Assembly: GCA_964036045.1 (NCBI GenBank) | Contig: OZ038379.1 | Location: forward strand, 80,765,429-80,829,428 | Length of the DNA stretch: 64,000 nucleotides | Direction: 5' to 3' | DNA from: Eutreptiella sp. 'Long Island Sound 2002' | Taxonomy: Eukaryota; Euglenozoa; Euglenophyceae; Eutreptiales; Eutreptiaceae | Part shown: in pieces, positions 32,801 through 43,143 of the stretch | How the letters are laid out: every line of letters begins with the position of its first letter | Numbering within the stretch: the stretch's first letter is position 1 | Made by a program: the position numbers and the translations under genes | The notes under the pieces: model-generated | What the model saw: the letters and a program-made list of their open reading frames with translations, nothing else | Told to the model about the DNA's origin: nothing | Databases searched by the model: none

Positions 32801-35089
32801 GAGTATTGGGCCACCGAACACATTGATACTGTCGCGAGCCCAGCTGGTCGACGGGCCAGATGGCACGAATTTCTCAGTCTGTTTGACCTCCATGTGTCGT
32901 ATTTGCCTCGAAAACATAACACGGTAGCGGATGCTCTGAGCTGATGGGCCTACCCCGCTTCAGAGGGGCTGCAAAGTACCAACATCCATGGTACGGAGCA
33001 GGACCGCCATGTCATCATCGAACGGGATCAGGAAGAAAAAAAGCTCATTCGACGTGCATGCATGCAATGCGCCGTTAAACAGCACGCATTACCGTGCCAT
33101 GACATCACGGCCATCTCAGATCCGGCGCATGCTCATGAGATCTGCACCAAAACACTGAAAGTCGTGGAAAAAGTCACCGATCCCTCCTCAGGGAGTGTGA
33201 AACGGTTTGACTATACCCGACGAGTAAGTAGACTTCGGTTGATCCAGGGCATTAAGCGTCGAGATCCGGCCAAAACTCCACCCCTGCCGAAAGAATCCCT
33301 GATCATCCGTGACTGGACGTCCGATTATCTGCAGGATCCCATGTTTAAAGAGGTCTTTGGAAATCTCAAATCCAAAGATGCTCACAAGGATGGGATTTTT
33401 TCTGAGTATTCGTTGGATGGGGGGAAGCTGTGGATGGAGGGTAAATTGTGCGTACCAGACACCCTGGCCCCCCGAGTGTTAAACTGGTGGCACAAATGAA
33501 AGTCCCCCCACGCACATGGCCGTCGATTGTGGTTGATGATTAAACATAGGTTGTTTGGCTCACGGCTATATACTCATTGCATGAAAGTAGCCGCCGGATG
33601 TGCCCAATGTGCTGTCTCGACGCCCCCCAGCGCGAAGAAGCACGGCCATCTGAGGCCTCATCCTATTCAGGAGCGCCTCTTTAACAGAGTCACCAGTTAT
33701 TTCTTCTATCTCGGTGAACTCGATGACGAAGAGTGCCATTGGACTAATAAAAAAGTCAATGGTGTGCTCCTCATTCAGTGCCGTCATTCCGGCTACATTC
33801 AAGTGTTGCCTTGCAACATTGAGTCGATGACTGGCAAGGCTGCCGCCAAATGGTGCGCGCAGACCTGGATGGGAGGTTGGGACGTCCCATCCGAGGTGGT
33901 GACGGATTCAGGCAAAGAGTACACCTCCGAATGGTGGAAGGAATTATGTGCTCGCCTTGGAATCCACCACCTCCGATGTGAAATCCACTCGCATCGAGCG
34001 CTGCCTGGCGAAAGAGCCGGCCGCTCAATTATAAATATGCTTCGTAAGGAGCTCGTGAGTGAAAAAGATTTCCATTGGATGGAAGTTCTCTTCGCATTGC
34101 TTCGCCGTTACCACAACACGCCTTTGTACCATGGCCTTTCTCCAAATGAAATTGTCTTTGGACGAAAGAAGTGTTGGTGGAACATGCCGTTGAATAATCC
34201 TCGCCCCTGTAAAGATGCTTCGTTGTTTTTGGACGACGTCCAACGAGCAGATAAAACTGTCTCGAAATTAATTGATAAGCATCAAGCTGACTGGCTTTGG
34301 GTTCAGAATCAAGGTCGAAAAAACCCCCACAATTTTGAAGTCGATGATCGAGTTTGGCTCCGAAAATCCGAAACCACCCTGGACGGAGATGATAAGCTTC
34401 TTCCCTTGTGGGAGGGGCCATTCGCTGTTACAGCGCGTCTTGGTGAGAACAGGTGGAGGATTCGTGTGGATGTCAGCAGGGGAATTGACGTTTCGGGCGA
34501 TCGCCTCAAGAGAGAGATCCCCTCCCCCAAGGATCGGGTTAAACCCCTTTTTTGGACTTCGAAAATTTTTTCCGATCGGGTTATCGAAGGGGGGAAGTAC
34601 GAACTCAAGAGGATTGTTGAAGCAAGACGTGACCAAAAGGGCGAATGGGAATTTCTATGTGAGTGGAGGGGCTTTGATTCCAGTCACAACAACTGGGAAC
34701 CAGCCCATTCTTTTGTCCATGGGTACACCAAGGGGTTCATCGACTTCCTCAAGAAGCACCCCGGAATTGGCGTACTCCTGACAGACTGTTTGTCGAAACC
34801 AGACAGACAGGTGGAGAGCGACGGAAAAAGACCTGTGGTGAATCGAGATCCAGCCTTTTACGGCCCTCATTCGTCACATTCCAGGGCTGATCTGTCGATC
34901 CCCCCTCCTGCGGTCAGGCCAGCCCAGGAGCCAAATGAAGACCAAGCTTCAAGTTCGGCCGCTGATTTGCAGCGCCCAAGCCGTACGAGGGCCCGACCAG
35001 ACAGGTTGGTGGTCACATGTATTCGTGCGTGGCCGACTTCAGCCTCGCCCCAACCACATTCTGCTCAATCCACTGTTCATTCTTCCTGA
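29858..35089 (+). pseudogene. Element A pol: protease, NPPF domain, RT, RNase H, integrase, chromodomain
   Basis: One frame with three stops: 30737-30739 (TAG), 32942-32944 (TGA) and 33497-33499 (TGA). Element B has Trp, Arg and Trp codons there. Domains: protease about 30000-30400, with CDNGSEVNL (Asp at 30092) and YDLYLGHPWL; NPPF domain about 30590-30960; a linker with acidic Ser-rich sequence; RT about 31540-32330 with YIDD at 32084-32095; RNase H about 32560-32940 (IRTDASRYAIGAVL, LTDHRSLEYW); integrase HHCC about 33500-33640 and core to 34230 (VVTDSGKEYTS, GERAGRS); GPY/F about 34340-34480; chromodomain about 34590-34770 (ELKRIVEARR, FLCEWRGF, NNWEP). Confidence 0.92.
30590..30960 (+). 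other. Dam-like (NPPF) domain in element A pol
   Basis: A domain of about 120 residues lies between protease and RT. It reads QYDAFANRENKRFDKHF, then WINPPFHLIQQVIHKI with NPPF at 30770-30781, then AILVVPLWDDKPWF. The order D-A-ANREN, W-x-NPPF, vvPxW resembles phage-type Dam and the methyltransferase-like domain of DIRS retroelements, where NPPF/Y would be the catalytic motif IV. A TAG at 30737 falls within it in this copy, while B is intact. Enzyme activity is not established. Confidence 0.65.
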
Positions 35090-36680
35090 TTTCGAACTGA
35101 TGTGGAGAACTGCAAATGTTTGATAATTTGACGTCAATCAACTTTTTTTTGGTCTCCGTTCGGCAGACAAGGCGTAGATGCGCTGCCGAAAGCCACGGAG
35201 TGTGCTGCTGTGTTCAGAAGAAACCAAACTCAGGCTTAATTCAGGCAGATTCGGGGTAATCTTGTCTCTGTTGGTCTGTGCATTTTTGGAATTTGGCTAC
35301 TCGTGCAGATGGAAGCAAATGTACATAGTGTCAACGCCGGCCGGCGACATTCACCCCTACAGGCACCCCCTGTAGTACTGGCTGCACCAGATGCGACGCC
35401 AGGAACTCAGATCTTACCTTCATTTGCCGTGATGCTGAAGCTAAAGTCCAGATTCAGATCCAGATTCCTTGAATTTACCTTGAATTCCTCAGGTTTGTCC
35501 ATCATTCTGCCACTGTTGCACGAAACCCAGACGTCAATTGTTCAGACAACCTTCAGATAGGAGCTCTAGGGACTTCTAACAGCAACCTCTGAAGTCCGTA
35601 AGCTTCGTTGTATTTTTGGCACACGCCAATGTGAGCTTAATCCGACCTGAAACTGTCGAAAATGGTGAATCCAAGTGTCTTGTGGGACTCCATCGAAAGA
35701 TTGGCCTTGTCCAAGTCGATTGACACCACCGCCACTGTAAATAAAGGACTATTCGGTGTCTCTCAGTTATATACTGTCAGTAAAGCGCCTTCAGCGAACC
35801 TTCGGCGCGTTACATGCCAAGGATCCAGGGCCAGCATGTCCCATCATGATGCATCATCACATGATCCACATTTTGATGGAATCTGTTGGATGCTCGCGAA
35901 CCAACGTGCCGGAAAGCACAATTGAGCTGAATAAACGACAATATATATTAACTCTAGTCTAAACGAAGGTGTTAGTAGTTTCAGTTGTAGACATTCCGCT
36001 TCATTTCACCCTCATCTTAGGGAATTTGCACATTTTAGGACAATTTAGGTTGATTTCCTTGTCATCTCCTCTCATTCCTCGAAGATCTGTCGACGGCTTT
36101 GCCTAACTTCGTTGACGCTTATGATTTTCTGTGCACTTAGGGTCTGTAGACTACATTTGTATTTGTTTTCCCTCTCTGTGATTGTTTAATCTCCTTCATC
36201 TCTGCTCAATTTGATTCCCAATCTTGCTGAATCTTGTGATCATCCACCAGATGCGCCAAATCTGAAGCACATGCTGCACTTTTCAGAACGAGAAAAGCGG
36301 GATTAACACGATGTAGAGTTCGGCGAGGACACCGTAGCGTGCCCGCGACAGCTAAACTGTGCCAGAGCGCTGAGATGTCACTCCATTTCTTGATTCCCCC
36401 ACTCAATCCACCAATAATCTACCTCATTCTCAACCAGGGCATGGTTTGGTATCGATCCTCGATCCGTTTACATGCTTTTTAGCCCTTGACCTAATGTTCT
36501 ACTGCACGGAGGACTGTTCGTCACTCCTCATTCTGTCTCATTTCAGGTTCATCAATCTTGATTCAGTGTCAATTCCTGTCAGATCAAGCAGATTTCGCCC
36601 CATCGAGGCTACATTTCTATTCTTTTCTGGGACTTACCCGCACTACGTTCTTCGTTGACGTAGCGACACACCCCAGTGTG
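35090..36680 (+). other. 3' non-coding region of element A
   Basis: About 1.6 kb of AT-richer sequence lie between pol and the polypurine tract. AATAAA occurs near 35740 and 35935. A 68-codon frame at 35756-35962 is kept in element B with one change, but it has no recognisable domain and could be conserved simply because the copies are young. I see no env-like gene. Confidence 0.6.
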
Positions 36681-36695
36681 TTTTTGGAGGGGGAG
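36681..36695 (+). other. Polypurine tract of element A
   Basis: TTTTTGGAGGGGGAG lies directly upstream of the 3' LTR. It is identical in element B. Confidence 0.9.
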
Positions 36696-37228
36696 TGTAA
36701 GTGCGGCTAACCCCCATCTGCTCAGATTTTCACTGATCTAACCCAGATTGGCTACATTTTGGTCATTTTCTCTGCTTCGGCGGAATCGCCGCCTCGCAGC
36801 TCAGTCTCAGGATCAGACCTATATATTTCTGATATGCCGGATCTGATTCCGCGGTCCATTCTCCGTAAATCCGCCGCGTTCCGATCATTTGCCTGGAATC
36901 GCCATTTGCCGCTGACGCGCGCTCGCGGGCCAGATCGGCCAAATATTTTTCACAATCGGATTTATTTAAATCTTTTCAGACAGTTTTGGACACTCAGATG
37001 TATTTAGAATAATCCGCATCAATTTTCTTCATAGACTGGGATTTTCTGCCGGATAACAATCAGCATGGACCTTGCTTCAGTTGTTGCTGCTCTCGCCTCC
37101 GTTGGTGTCCGAGTATCCGGTTCCACCCCCAATAGCAGCGTTCAGGCAGACTCCTCGCGTGCCTGCCCCACTGGTCTTGCCGGCCCCGAGCCCTCCGGCA
37201 CCATCAACGACCCAGGGCAGCACTTTCA
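36696..37228 (+). repeat. 3' LTR of element A
   Basis: It is 533 bp with the same TG and CA ends as 26453-26985. I find differences at two adjacent sites near 36860, one near 36945 and one near 37147. Confidence 0.95.
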
Positions 37229-37233
37229 CTGCC
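37229..37233. repeat. Target-site duplication CTGCC, right copy (element A)
   Basis: It is identical to 26448-26452. Confidence 0.93.
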
Positions 37234-38821
37234 ATGCCCGGACGACTGCAACACCCCCATCTTTGCGGATTCCTCCGGCACCACGAACCTCACCCCAGAG
37301 GCCGGGGGGGCAGCTTCCGAGTTGCGGACGGACGCGGCAGGCCGACTACACCAACACCACCTCACAGGGGCCACCATCTTCGGGGCCTCCTCTCACGGGG
37401 AAGTAAAGACACCGGCGATCATTGTGGACGCCGTCAATGACGCCCATCAACAACCGCAAGATGACGCGCACCATGATTGGGTCGTAGTAGACGCAGCAGT
37501 GTACTTCCAGATTGTCCGCAGACTGGCCCGGCAGCCCCTACACAAGGCAACCGACTCCAGCCTGGGCACCCAGGCCCCACACTTCTTGGCGGCCTTAACA
37601 CGCCTCCCCAAGCACGTTGTCTTACACCTCGTCAGACAAGAGTCCCATCGGTACAGCCTGGGCAAGGGGCACATAGACTTACACGCCCAGAACCAGCTTG
37701 CCGAGCATATGCCGGGCTGCGAGGACCCGCCGCTACAGGACCACATGCACACACACCTCCCACACCTACCACCGATCCCGCACCCCGGGGAAGCACGAGC
37801 CTGGGTACGAGACGACCGGATCTACAACAACACGAGACAGGCGTACCACTACCCGCAACCCATCTGCACCATGGCGCACATCCGAGGGAGCCATGCCAAC
37901 AACACCCTTATGAACCGCCGCCACCATGAACTGCAAACTGCGTTATACTTTTCAGCTCTTGACCCGTCCCTGCTGCCGGTACACCTACAAGCACGACGTG
38001 CCCATCTCTTGCTTGAACAACTGCCCCTCCTGGACAGGGTGGCACGCTGGTATGACCGACGAGGTACAGGCATACCCCCGGAATACACCATATGCCCCTG
38101 CCACCTCCAACAGCCGGAGACATGGGAACACTTCAAACAATGCCGGTTGGCTCAAGGAGGCAACCACCTGGCCACGTGGACACCGGAGGACCCCATAGCA
38201 CAACACGCTGGATGGGGCCCGACCGCGCCACCGACAAATGAGGTCTGGCGCCTGATGCGGCAACCAGAGATCAAGGAAGCGGTGTTCAGGGGAGCGATAC
38301 CACTCCAGCCCTACAGGGTCATCGCCGACCACGCCCCGGAACCCAAAGCCACAGTACGTCACATGCAACTCACTGCCGTCAAGAGGGCGGACGCACACCT
38401 GCAGCACCGCGTCCAGCTGTACGCACAGGAAGCACAACAGACTTCCCACAACCGCCGTATGCATTACAACCTCCTGGTCCACCACCAACCCGCGCATCCC
38501 AGCGAATGGCCACACACACTGACACACGGCAACCCCCGGGAAACTGCCATCGCACCACCCGCCACACCGCACTGCACAAAAGCGAGCACACTCCCGTACA
38601 GTAACCCGATTGTCTCAAGACCTGTACCTCTCCTCGGGATGGCCGCCGGTGAAGCCCCACATCTGGAGGGGCCTGGGAACCCGTGCGGCGTCTGCTGGGA
38701 AATAGTCGTTGACATCCACGCCCCGCTCCTTGGGCATGACCTCGGCTGCGGCAGCGCCGAGCAGCTGCACTGGTTCTGCAGCCCTTGGATCTCGCAACTG
38801 CATGCTTTCCCCGTTTGCTGA
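37229..38821 (+). pseudogene. LINE family 1 ORF2 C-terminus: RNase H, zinc motif, decayed RING
   Basis: Frame 2 is open from the junction with element A to 38821. RNase H residues are visible: IFADSSGT (Asp at 37268), SSHGEV (Glu near 37400), DWVVVDA (Asp near 37480) and GHIDLHA (last Asp). A C-x-C-x9-H-x3-C motif follows near 38098, typical of LINE ORF2 ends. The final segment matches the RING of the copy at 60785 but has lost two zinc ligands (SPW and AFPVC where the other copy has SPC and ACPLC), and then stops at TGA. RNase H removes RNA from the hybrid after first-strand synthesis. Confidence 0.85.
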
Positions 38822-40110
38822 CGGCAGCACCCCCTCTGCACAGATCCGCCGCCGGGCGAAACCCAATCCGACGACCTCACGCTCCACACATTGCGCACCC
38901 TGATTGCCCAGAATGTCTGGGCGCGTGACGCAGGGGACAGCCCCGACGTTGAGTGGTTGGACGTCCTCAGCGAGGAGGACCCGCGGCACCGCCACCTCGC
39001 CCCCCCTAGCGCGCACCAACCTGGGCGCTGCCAGACGAGGGGGCAGACCCCACCATCTGGGTTCCAGAGTACGAACATTATGACGACGCGCCACGGGGTA
39101 GCCTACCCCCCGTTGGCAATGTGCCAGACAGTTGGGGCCCCATAGGCCCCATGAACCGCGACAACTGGCGCACCACCGTCATCACCCTTTCCACTCGCAT
39201 CCTGTTACCTTCGGCTGGCTGGTGGGGGACGCGGAGTGGGCCATGGGGATCGTTCGCGGTCCCCATAGCAACGAGTGGGGGGATTTCCTCCACCGCAGCG
39301 GGGGCCTGGTCGAGGGGGCACCCGAGAGGCTCATGGCGGCCTATCTCACGTGGAGGGGGATATGCCTCCCCTGCAGACTCGTGCCAGTGGCGCGGCGCGC
39401 CCAACAACCACTCGTCCCACCGCCGCGTCCGGGCACGTACGGCAATGAGGCAGTGGCCAGGATGACGGCCGGAGGTGCCTGATACCACAGCTCCTCCACC
39501 TCCACCCAGGGAAGGACGATCATCACCACAGAGCCCCGGTCACGCGCCACAGCCGCAACCAGGGCCACAAATGTACGCGCTCTGGCACCATCGGGGGTCG
39601 GCGCGCCACAAAACCCAACGGCCTCAACGTCCTCCAGCCCGTAGACCTCCGCCCCCCCCGCGACCGTGCACTCAGCACACGAGCCGCAGGCTACCGACGC
39701 CACACGGACTACGGGCGTTCCGGCACCATCGGGGGCCGGCACACCTAAGAGTCCCCGACAAGAACGCGCATCCAAATGGGCGGCGCCCGACCCGAGCACC
39801 CCCTCGGCACCGTACGCCCGCAAACGAGCCCAGGCCCGGGCCCCACAAGCGACCCAGGTCCACAACCACCCGGCGCGTCCGGACGCGGCCACCAGCCAGC
39901 AGCCACGACACAGGCTAGCCCGGAGCCCCAGCCGCACCGCAGCCCGCCAGTCCCACCGACAGAGGACCCCACACACACGCCGTCCGAAAGCCCTCCCACA
40001 GAGACATGTACCGCTACCACGACCGACGCCACCAGCGCCCGGCCCGAGCGATCCCTCAGCACCATACACCCCCACACCCACAACCCCACCGGGAGCCCCA
40101 GTCCCAAAGC
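38822..40110 (+). pseudogene. LINE family 1 region after RING, copy 1
   Basis: This is homologous to 60936-62180 of copy 2. It contains decayed pieces of the ORF that follows the RING (NRDNWRTTVI near 39153) and of a Pro/Arg/Thr-rich frame from about 39475. The match to copy 2 ends at about 40110, where LINE family 2 begins. Confidence 0.65.
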
Positions 40111-40129
40111 TGGCAACCAACAGGAAGTG

Positions 40130-42590
40130 CGGTAGGCGGGGACCAATCCTGGTCCTGGACACGGACTTCGGGGGGGCGACACATGGGATGGTACGGTGGA
40201 TCAGGAAGGAAGGAGTGAACATGGAGGTGCTGCACGTGCGCAGAAAGGATATGAAGGAGTACAAGAAGGCGGGGCTGCACCATGCGGAGTTCTATCGGGA
40301 CACCAGGGTGGTCGAAGGGGGTGTATACAGGTGGGTGATGAGGAGAGCAAGAGGACAAGAGTGCCGCGCAAGGTGGAACAGGAGGATGCGCGCGATGTGG
40401 AACGAGTGGGTGGCGCTGTGGGGGATCCAGCAGAGGAAGCCAAGAGGCGGGAGAGGAGAGGGGGCGCAGCAAGAGAGAGTGGTGCTGGACAGGGGGGAGA
40501 GGGACAAGGCCAGACGGGGAATACTGTTGTGTGCGCTGCTGGGACTCAAAGGACCGAGGGGGAAGGTACAGAGTGCGGCCGGGCAGTGGTATGATGTCCA
40601 TGCAGATATGTTCCGGAAAGACAACATGCCGGAAGAGGCAGGACAGGGGGACCAGTGCTGGAGGTGCACCAAGGAGGCGGGGCAAATCCCGTGGCCAGTC
40701 CTACGAATGACGGCGTGGGCGTTCCCGAACGCGACCATGCGCACTACCGAAGCCAGGTGGCAGTGGTGGGGGCCGGTGCTGCGGCTGCCTAAGGAGGTGC
40801 GGGAGGATTAGGAGGCCCAGGGGGACGTGGAGGTCTGGTGGGGAGAGGAAAAGGAGGGGAAAACAGCAGCGGTCCACCTTGGATGGGAAACGGTGCGGGG
40901 ACTACAAGAAGAGGATGATGGGGTGGCGGTGAGTTTCCGGATGACGGACGCGGCGAGGCCCGACGAGGAGGCGCCCATAGTGCCCGTGGGCCACAAGTGT
41001 GGAGAGAGTGCGAGGAGGATCAGACTGACGGTCCACGGGTTCCCAGCAGACAGGGTATGGTACCTGGTTCTGGTACAGGCATACCTAGAGCAGGGCAGGG
41101 CGAAAGGGGACAGGGCATGGTGCCACGGAGTGGTGGTGACGAAGGGATGGAAGGCCAGGACGGACAATAAGTGGGCGGTGTACAGAGGGGTAAGAGAGCT
41201 AAGCATCAGGGATGGGGTACGAGAGTATGGCAATGGGAAGCACAAAGTGTACTGCCACTACCCGAGGGAGGTGGTGCGCATACCAGAGCCCACGAAGGAG
41301 AGGATGGTGCTATTTCTGGACGGGTCCGGGCCGGAAGGACAGCCGCCCATGGCGGGGGCAGCGGCAGTAAGGGTCAAGGGGGTTGGACAGGTGACGGAGA
41401 GTGTGGTGGAAAAGATGGTGTACGGAGCAGCGTCCCATGGAGAGGTGCAGGCGGTGGCGGACGTGGTTGGGGAGATAGGGGAGGACGTACGGGAAGTGTG
41501 GATGGTGGTGGACGCGGAGGCGGACATGGCGTCCCTCAGGAGAGTGGCCAGCAGGCCACTGCATGAGGCCCTGGGCACAGGACTGTCGTCACAGGTGTAC
41601 GCGATATGGCACGGGCTGGAGATGAAGAAAGTGCCCCTGGTCATACACCTGGTGAAACAGGAGTCACACAGGGCGGGAGTGGGGAATCATGAGGCGGCTG
41701 GGGCGGCGCAAGCGGTGGATGAGGAGCAGGACCCAGACTGGAGGGTGCCAGAGAGCAAGGGGCACCTCCACCTGGTGCATATACCTCCAAGGGCCGGGGA
41801 AGGGGAGAAGGCCAGGTGGGTGGTGGAGGAGGACAGAGGCAAGCAGGAACTAAGGGTGTATCCACAGCCGGTGCACATGCTAGCCCAAGTACGAGGGGGG
41901 CCGGAGGTGGTAGAGCTGAATGAGTACTTGGAGGGCAAGGTGGGACAGCGGGTCCACTACCCCAATGTGCTGAGACCGGAATCGCTGCCCAAAAGGCTCC
42001 AAACCAGAAGGCTGCAGGCGATCACGGGGCAGGTGCCGGTGCGTGAAACGATCATGAGGTGGTACAGACATAAGGGTATGGACCTCCCGGAGGAGCACAT
42101 GTGATGCCACTGTGGCCGAGGGCAAAAAACATACGAACACTTCATGCGGTGTGCACAGTATAAGGGGATCGAGGAACCACTGGTTCGGGATCAGGACTTC
42201 CCGTTACTCAAGAAGGGTGCGAGAGGCAGAAGCGAGGTGGAGAGAGAGCTGGGGAAAGAAGGGCACCGCAAGGGACTATGGCACATGGTGATAGTGAAAC
42301 CGCTGTGGCGGGCGCTCCAGGAGCATACAGTGGCACCGGAGGCCATGCCGCACAGGCTGTTGCGGCGTATGGTGGAACATCTCCAGGAACGCATGGCGTT
42401 CAGAGAGAAGCAGTTGGAGGCGCGGGCGGAAGACATGCGTGATCCAGTCACCAAGCGGGTGGAGATGGCGTTGATCAGGTACAACCCAAAAATCACGGAG
42501 ATTGAAGTACGGAGGCGACCAGATTGGCGGCCAAGGCGGTCAGGGAGAGAGACGGGAATGGAGGACAGAGAGGGAGACGAGCAGAGTTAA
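40130..42590 (+). pseudogene. LINE family 2 ORF2 C-terminal part: RNase H and zinc motif
   Basis: A single frame with two stops (TAG 40809-40811, TGA 42102-42104). The first part carries C-x2-C (CWRC) near 40660. RNase H shows MVLFLDGSG (first Asp near 41320), SHGEVQAVADVV (Glu), WMVVDAEADM (Asp) and GNHEAAGAA, where the usual last Asp is Ala. C-x-C-x8-H-x3-C follows at 42105. The last 160 residues are charged and helical. Layout matches family 1 but the sequences differ strongly. Confidence 0.82.
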
Positions 42591-42718
42591 CGCCTGATGG
42601 CACGCAGACAAAAGAGAAGCCGGCAGATATGAGGGCGGGACGGGTGTACGTTTTCGCCGCACAGGGGGACGTCAGGAAGAGGGCCGGAGGGAAAGGGACA
42701 GCGGAAGCGCCCGTCGCA

Positions 42719-43090
42719 TAGACTGGAGCCTCCGGGACTGGGCACGCAGAGCCGTAGGGCGGAGCAAGAAGCGGGGAAAGTGAAGCGGGGACGAGGACGG
42801 CGACAGTGCAGACTGCGGTAGAGAGAGTGCGACACAAAGACGCCCCGGATTGGAGCATCCGGGGAGGAATGAAGCACGGCGCTAGCCCCCGGACTGGATC
42901 GTCCGGGGGTAAGCCCGGTGCCACGGACTGGAGCGTCGGAGGCAACTGAGAGAATACACAAAAAAAAAAGGCGGCCCGGGTTGGAGCATCCGGGGCGGAA
43001 AGAAGCACGGCATTAGCCCCAGGACTGGACCGTCCGGGGGTGAACCCGGTACCACGGACTGGAGCGTCTGAGGCAACAGGGAGAATATGA
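42719..43090 (+). repeat. Run of GGA-TGGANC-TCC hairpins in LINE family 2 3' region
   Basis: Two ~131-bp units (starts near 42841 and 42972) each hold several hairpins with a six-base loop TGGANC. CCCCGGAT/ATCCGGGG at 42843-42864 and CCCCCGGAC/GTCCGGGGG at 42886-42909 are perfect. A third, weaker hairpin (GGAC-TGGAGC-GTC) ends each unit, and a related one lies near 42720. Ten A residues separate the units. Confidence 0.8.
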
Positions 43091-43143
43091 CAGAGCACTG
43101 CACACGTAGGGCGCGCGAACGGCGGGGGTAAAGGGCGGGGGAG

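Larger units (their letters stand above)
26453..37228 (+). mobile_element. Element A: Ty3/gypsy chromovirus, near complete
   Basis: It is 10.8 kb, with 533-bp LTRs (TG...CA), a 12-base initiator-Met tRNA primer-binding site, a polypurine tract and the target duplication CTGCC. LTR copies differ at about four positions by eye. The coding frame carries one internal stop in gag and three in pol, so it is a recent but non-autonomous copy. It interrupts LINE family 1 between the RT linker and RNase H. Element B is its close relative in the opposite orientation. Confidence 0.96.
728..40110 (+). mobile_element. LINE family 1, copy 1, split by three insertions
   Basis: A degraded non-LTR retrotransposon reads in order ORF1-like, ORF2 N-terminus, APE endonuclease, RT, linker, RNase H, zinc motif and RING. 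Its pieces are 728-5113, 23794-24305, 26066-26452 and 37229-40110. The reading continues across element C (target duplication CCCGT) and element A (target duplication CTGCC), which shows that it was one element before those insertions. The total without insertions is about 8.2 kb. Several in-frame stops and frameshifts make it a pseudo-element. Its base composition (C and G rich) differs clearly from that of the inserted LTR elements. Confidence 0.85.
40111..43090 (+). mobile_element. LINE family 2, 5'-truncated 3' end
   Basis: The sequence changes abruptly from LINE family 1 at about 40110 and reads into the end of a different LINE ORF2. It is followed by a 3' region with a series of small hairpins to 43090. 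RT motifs are absent, so this copy is 5'-truncated, the usual result of incomplete target-primed reverse transcription. No target duplication was identified. Confidence 0.75.

Noticed and set aside
35756-35962. 68-codon frame conserved between A and B as an accessory gene
   Set aside because: The two copies are so similar overall that conservation is uninformative. No domain or start context supports it.
38680-38821. Functional RING in LINE family 1 copy 1
   Set aside because: Two ligand cysteines are replaced (by Trp and Phe) and a TGA follows. Only copy 2 is intact.
42959-42970. Run of ten A as the poly(A) tail of LINE family 2
   Set aside because: It lies between two copies of the hairpin unit, so it is internal to the repeat and does not mark the element end.
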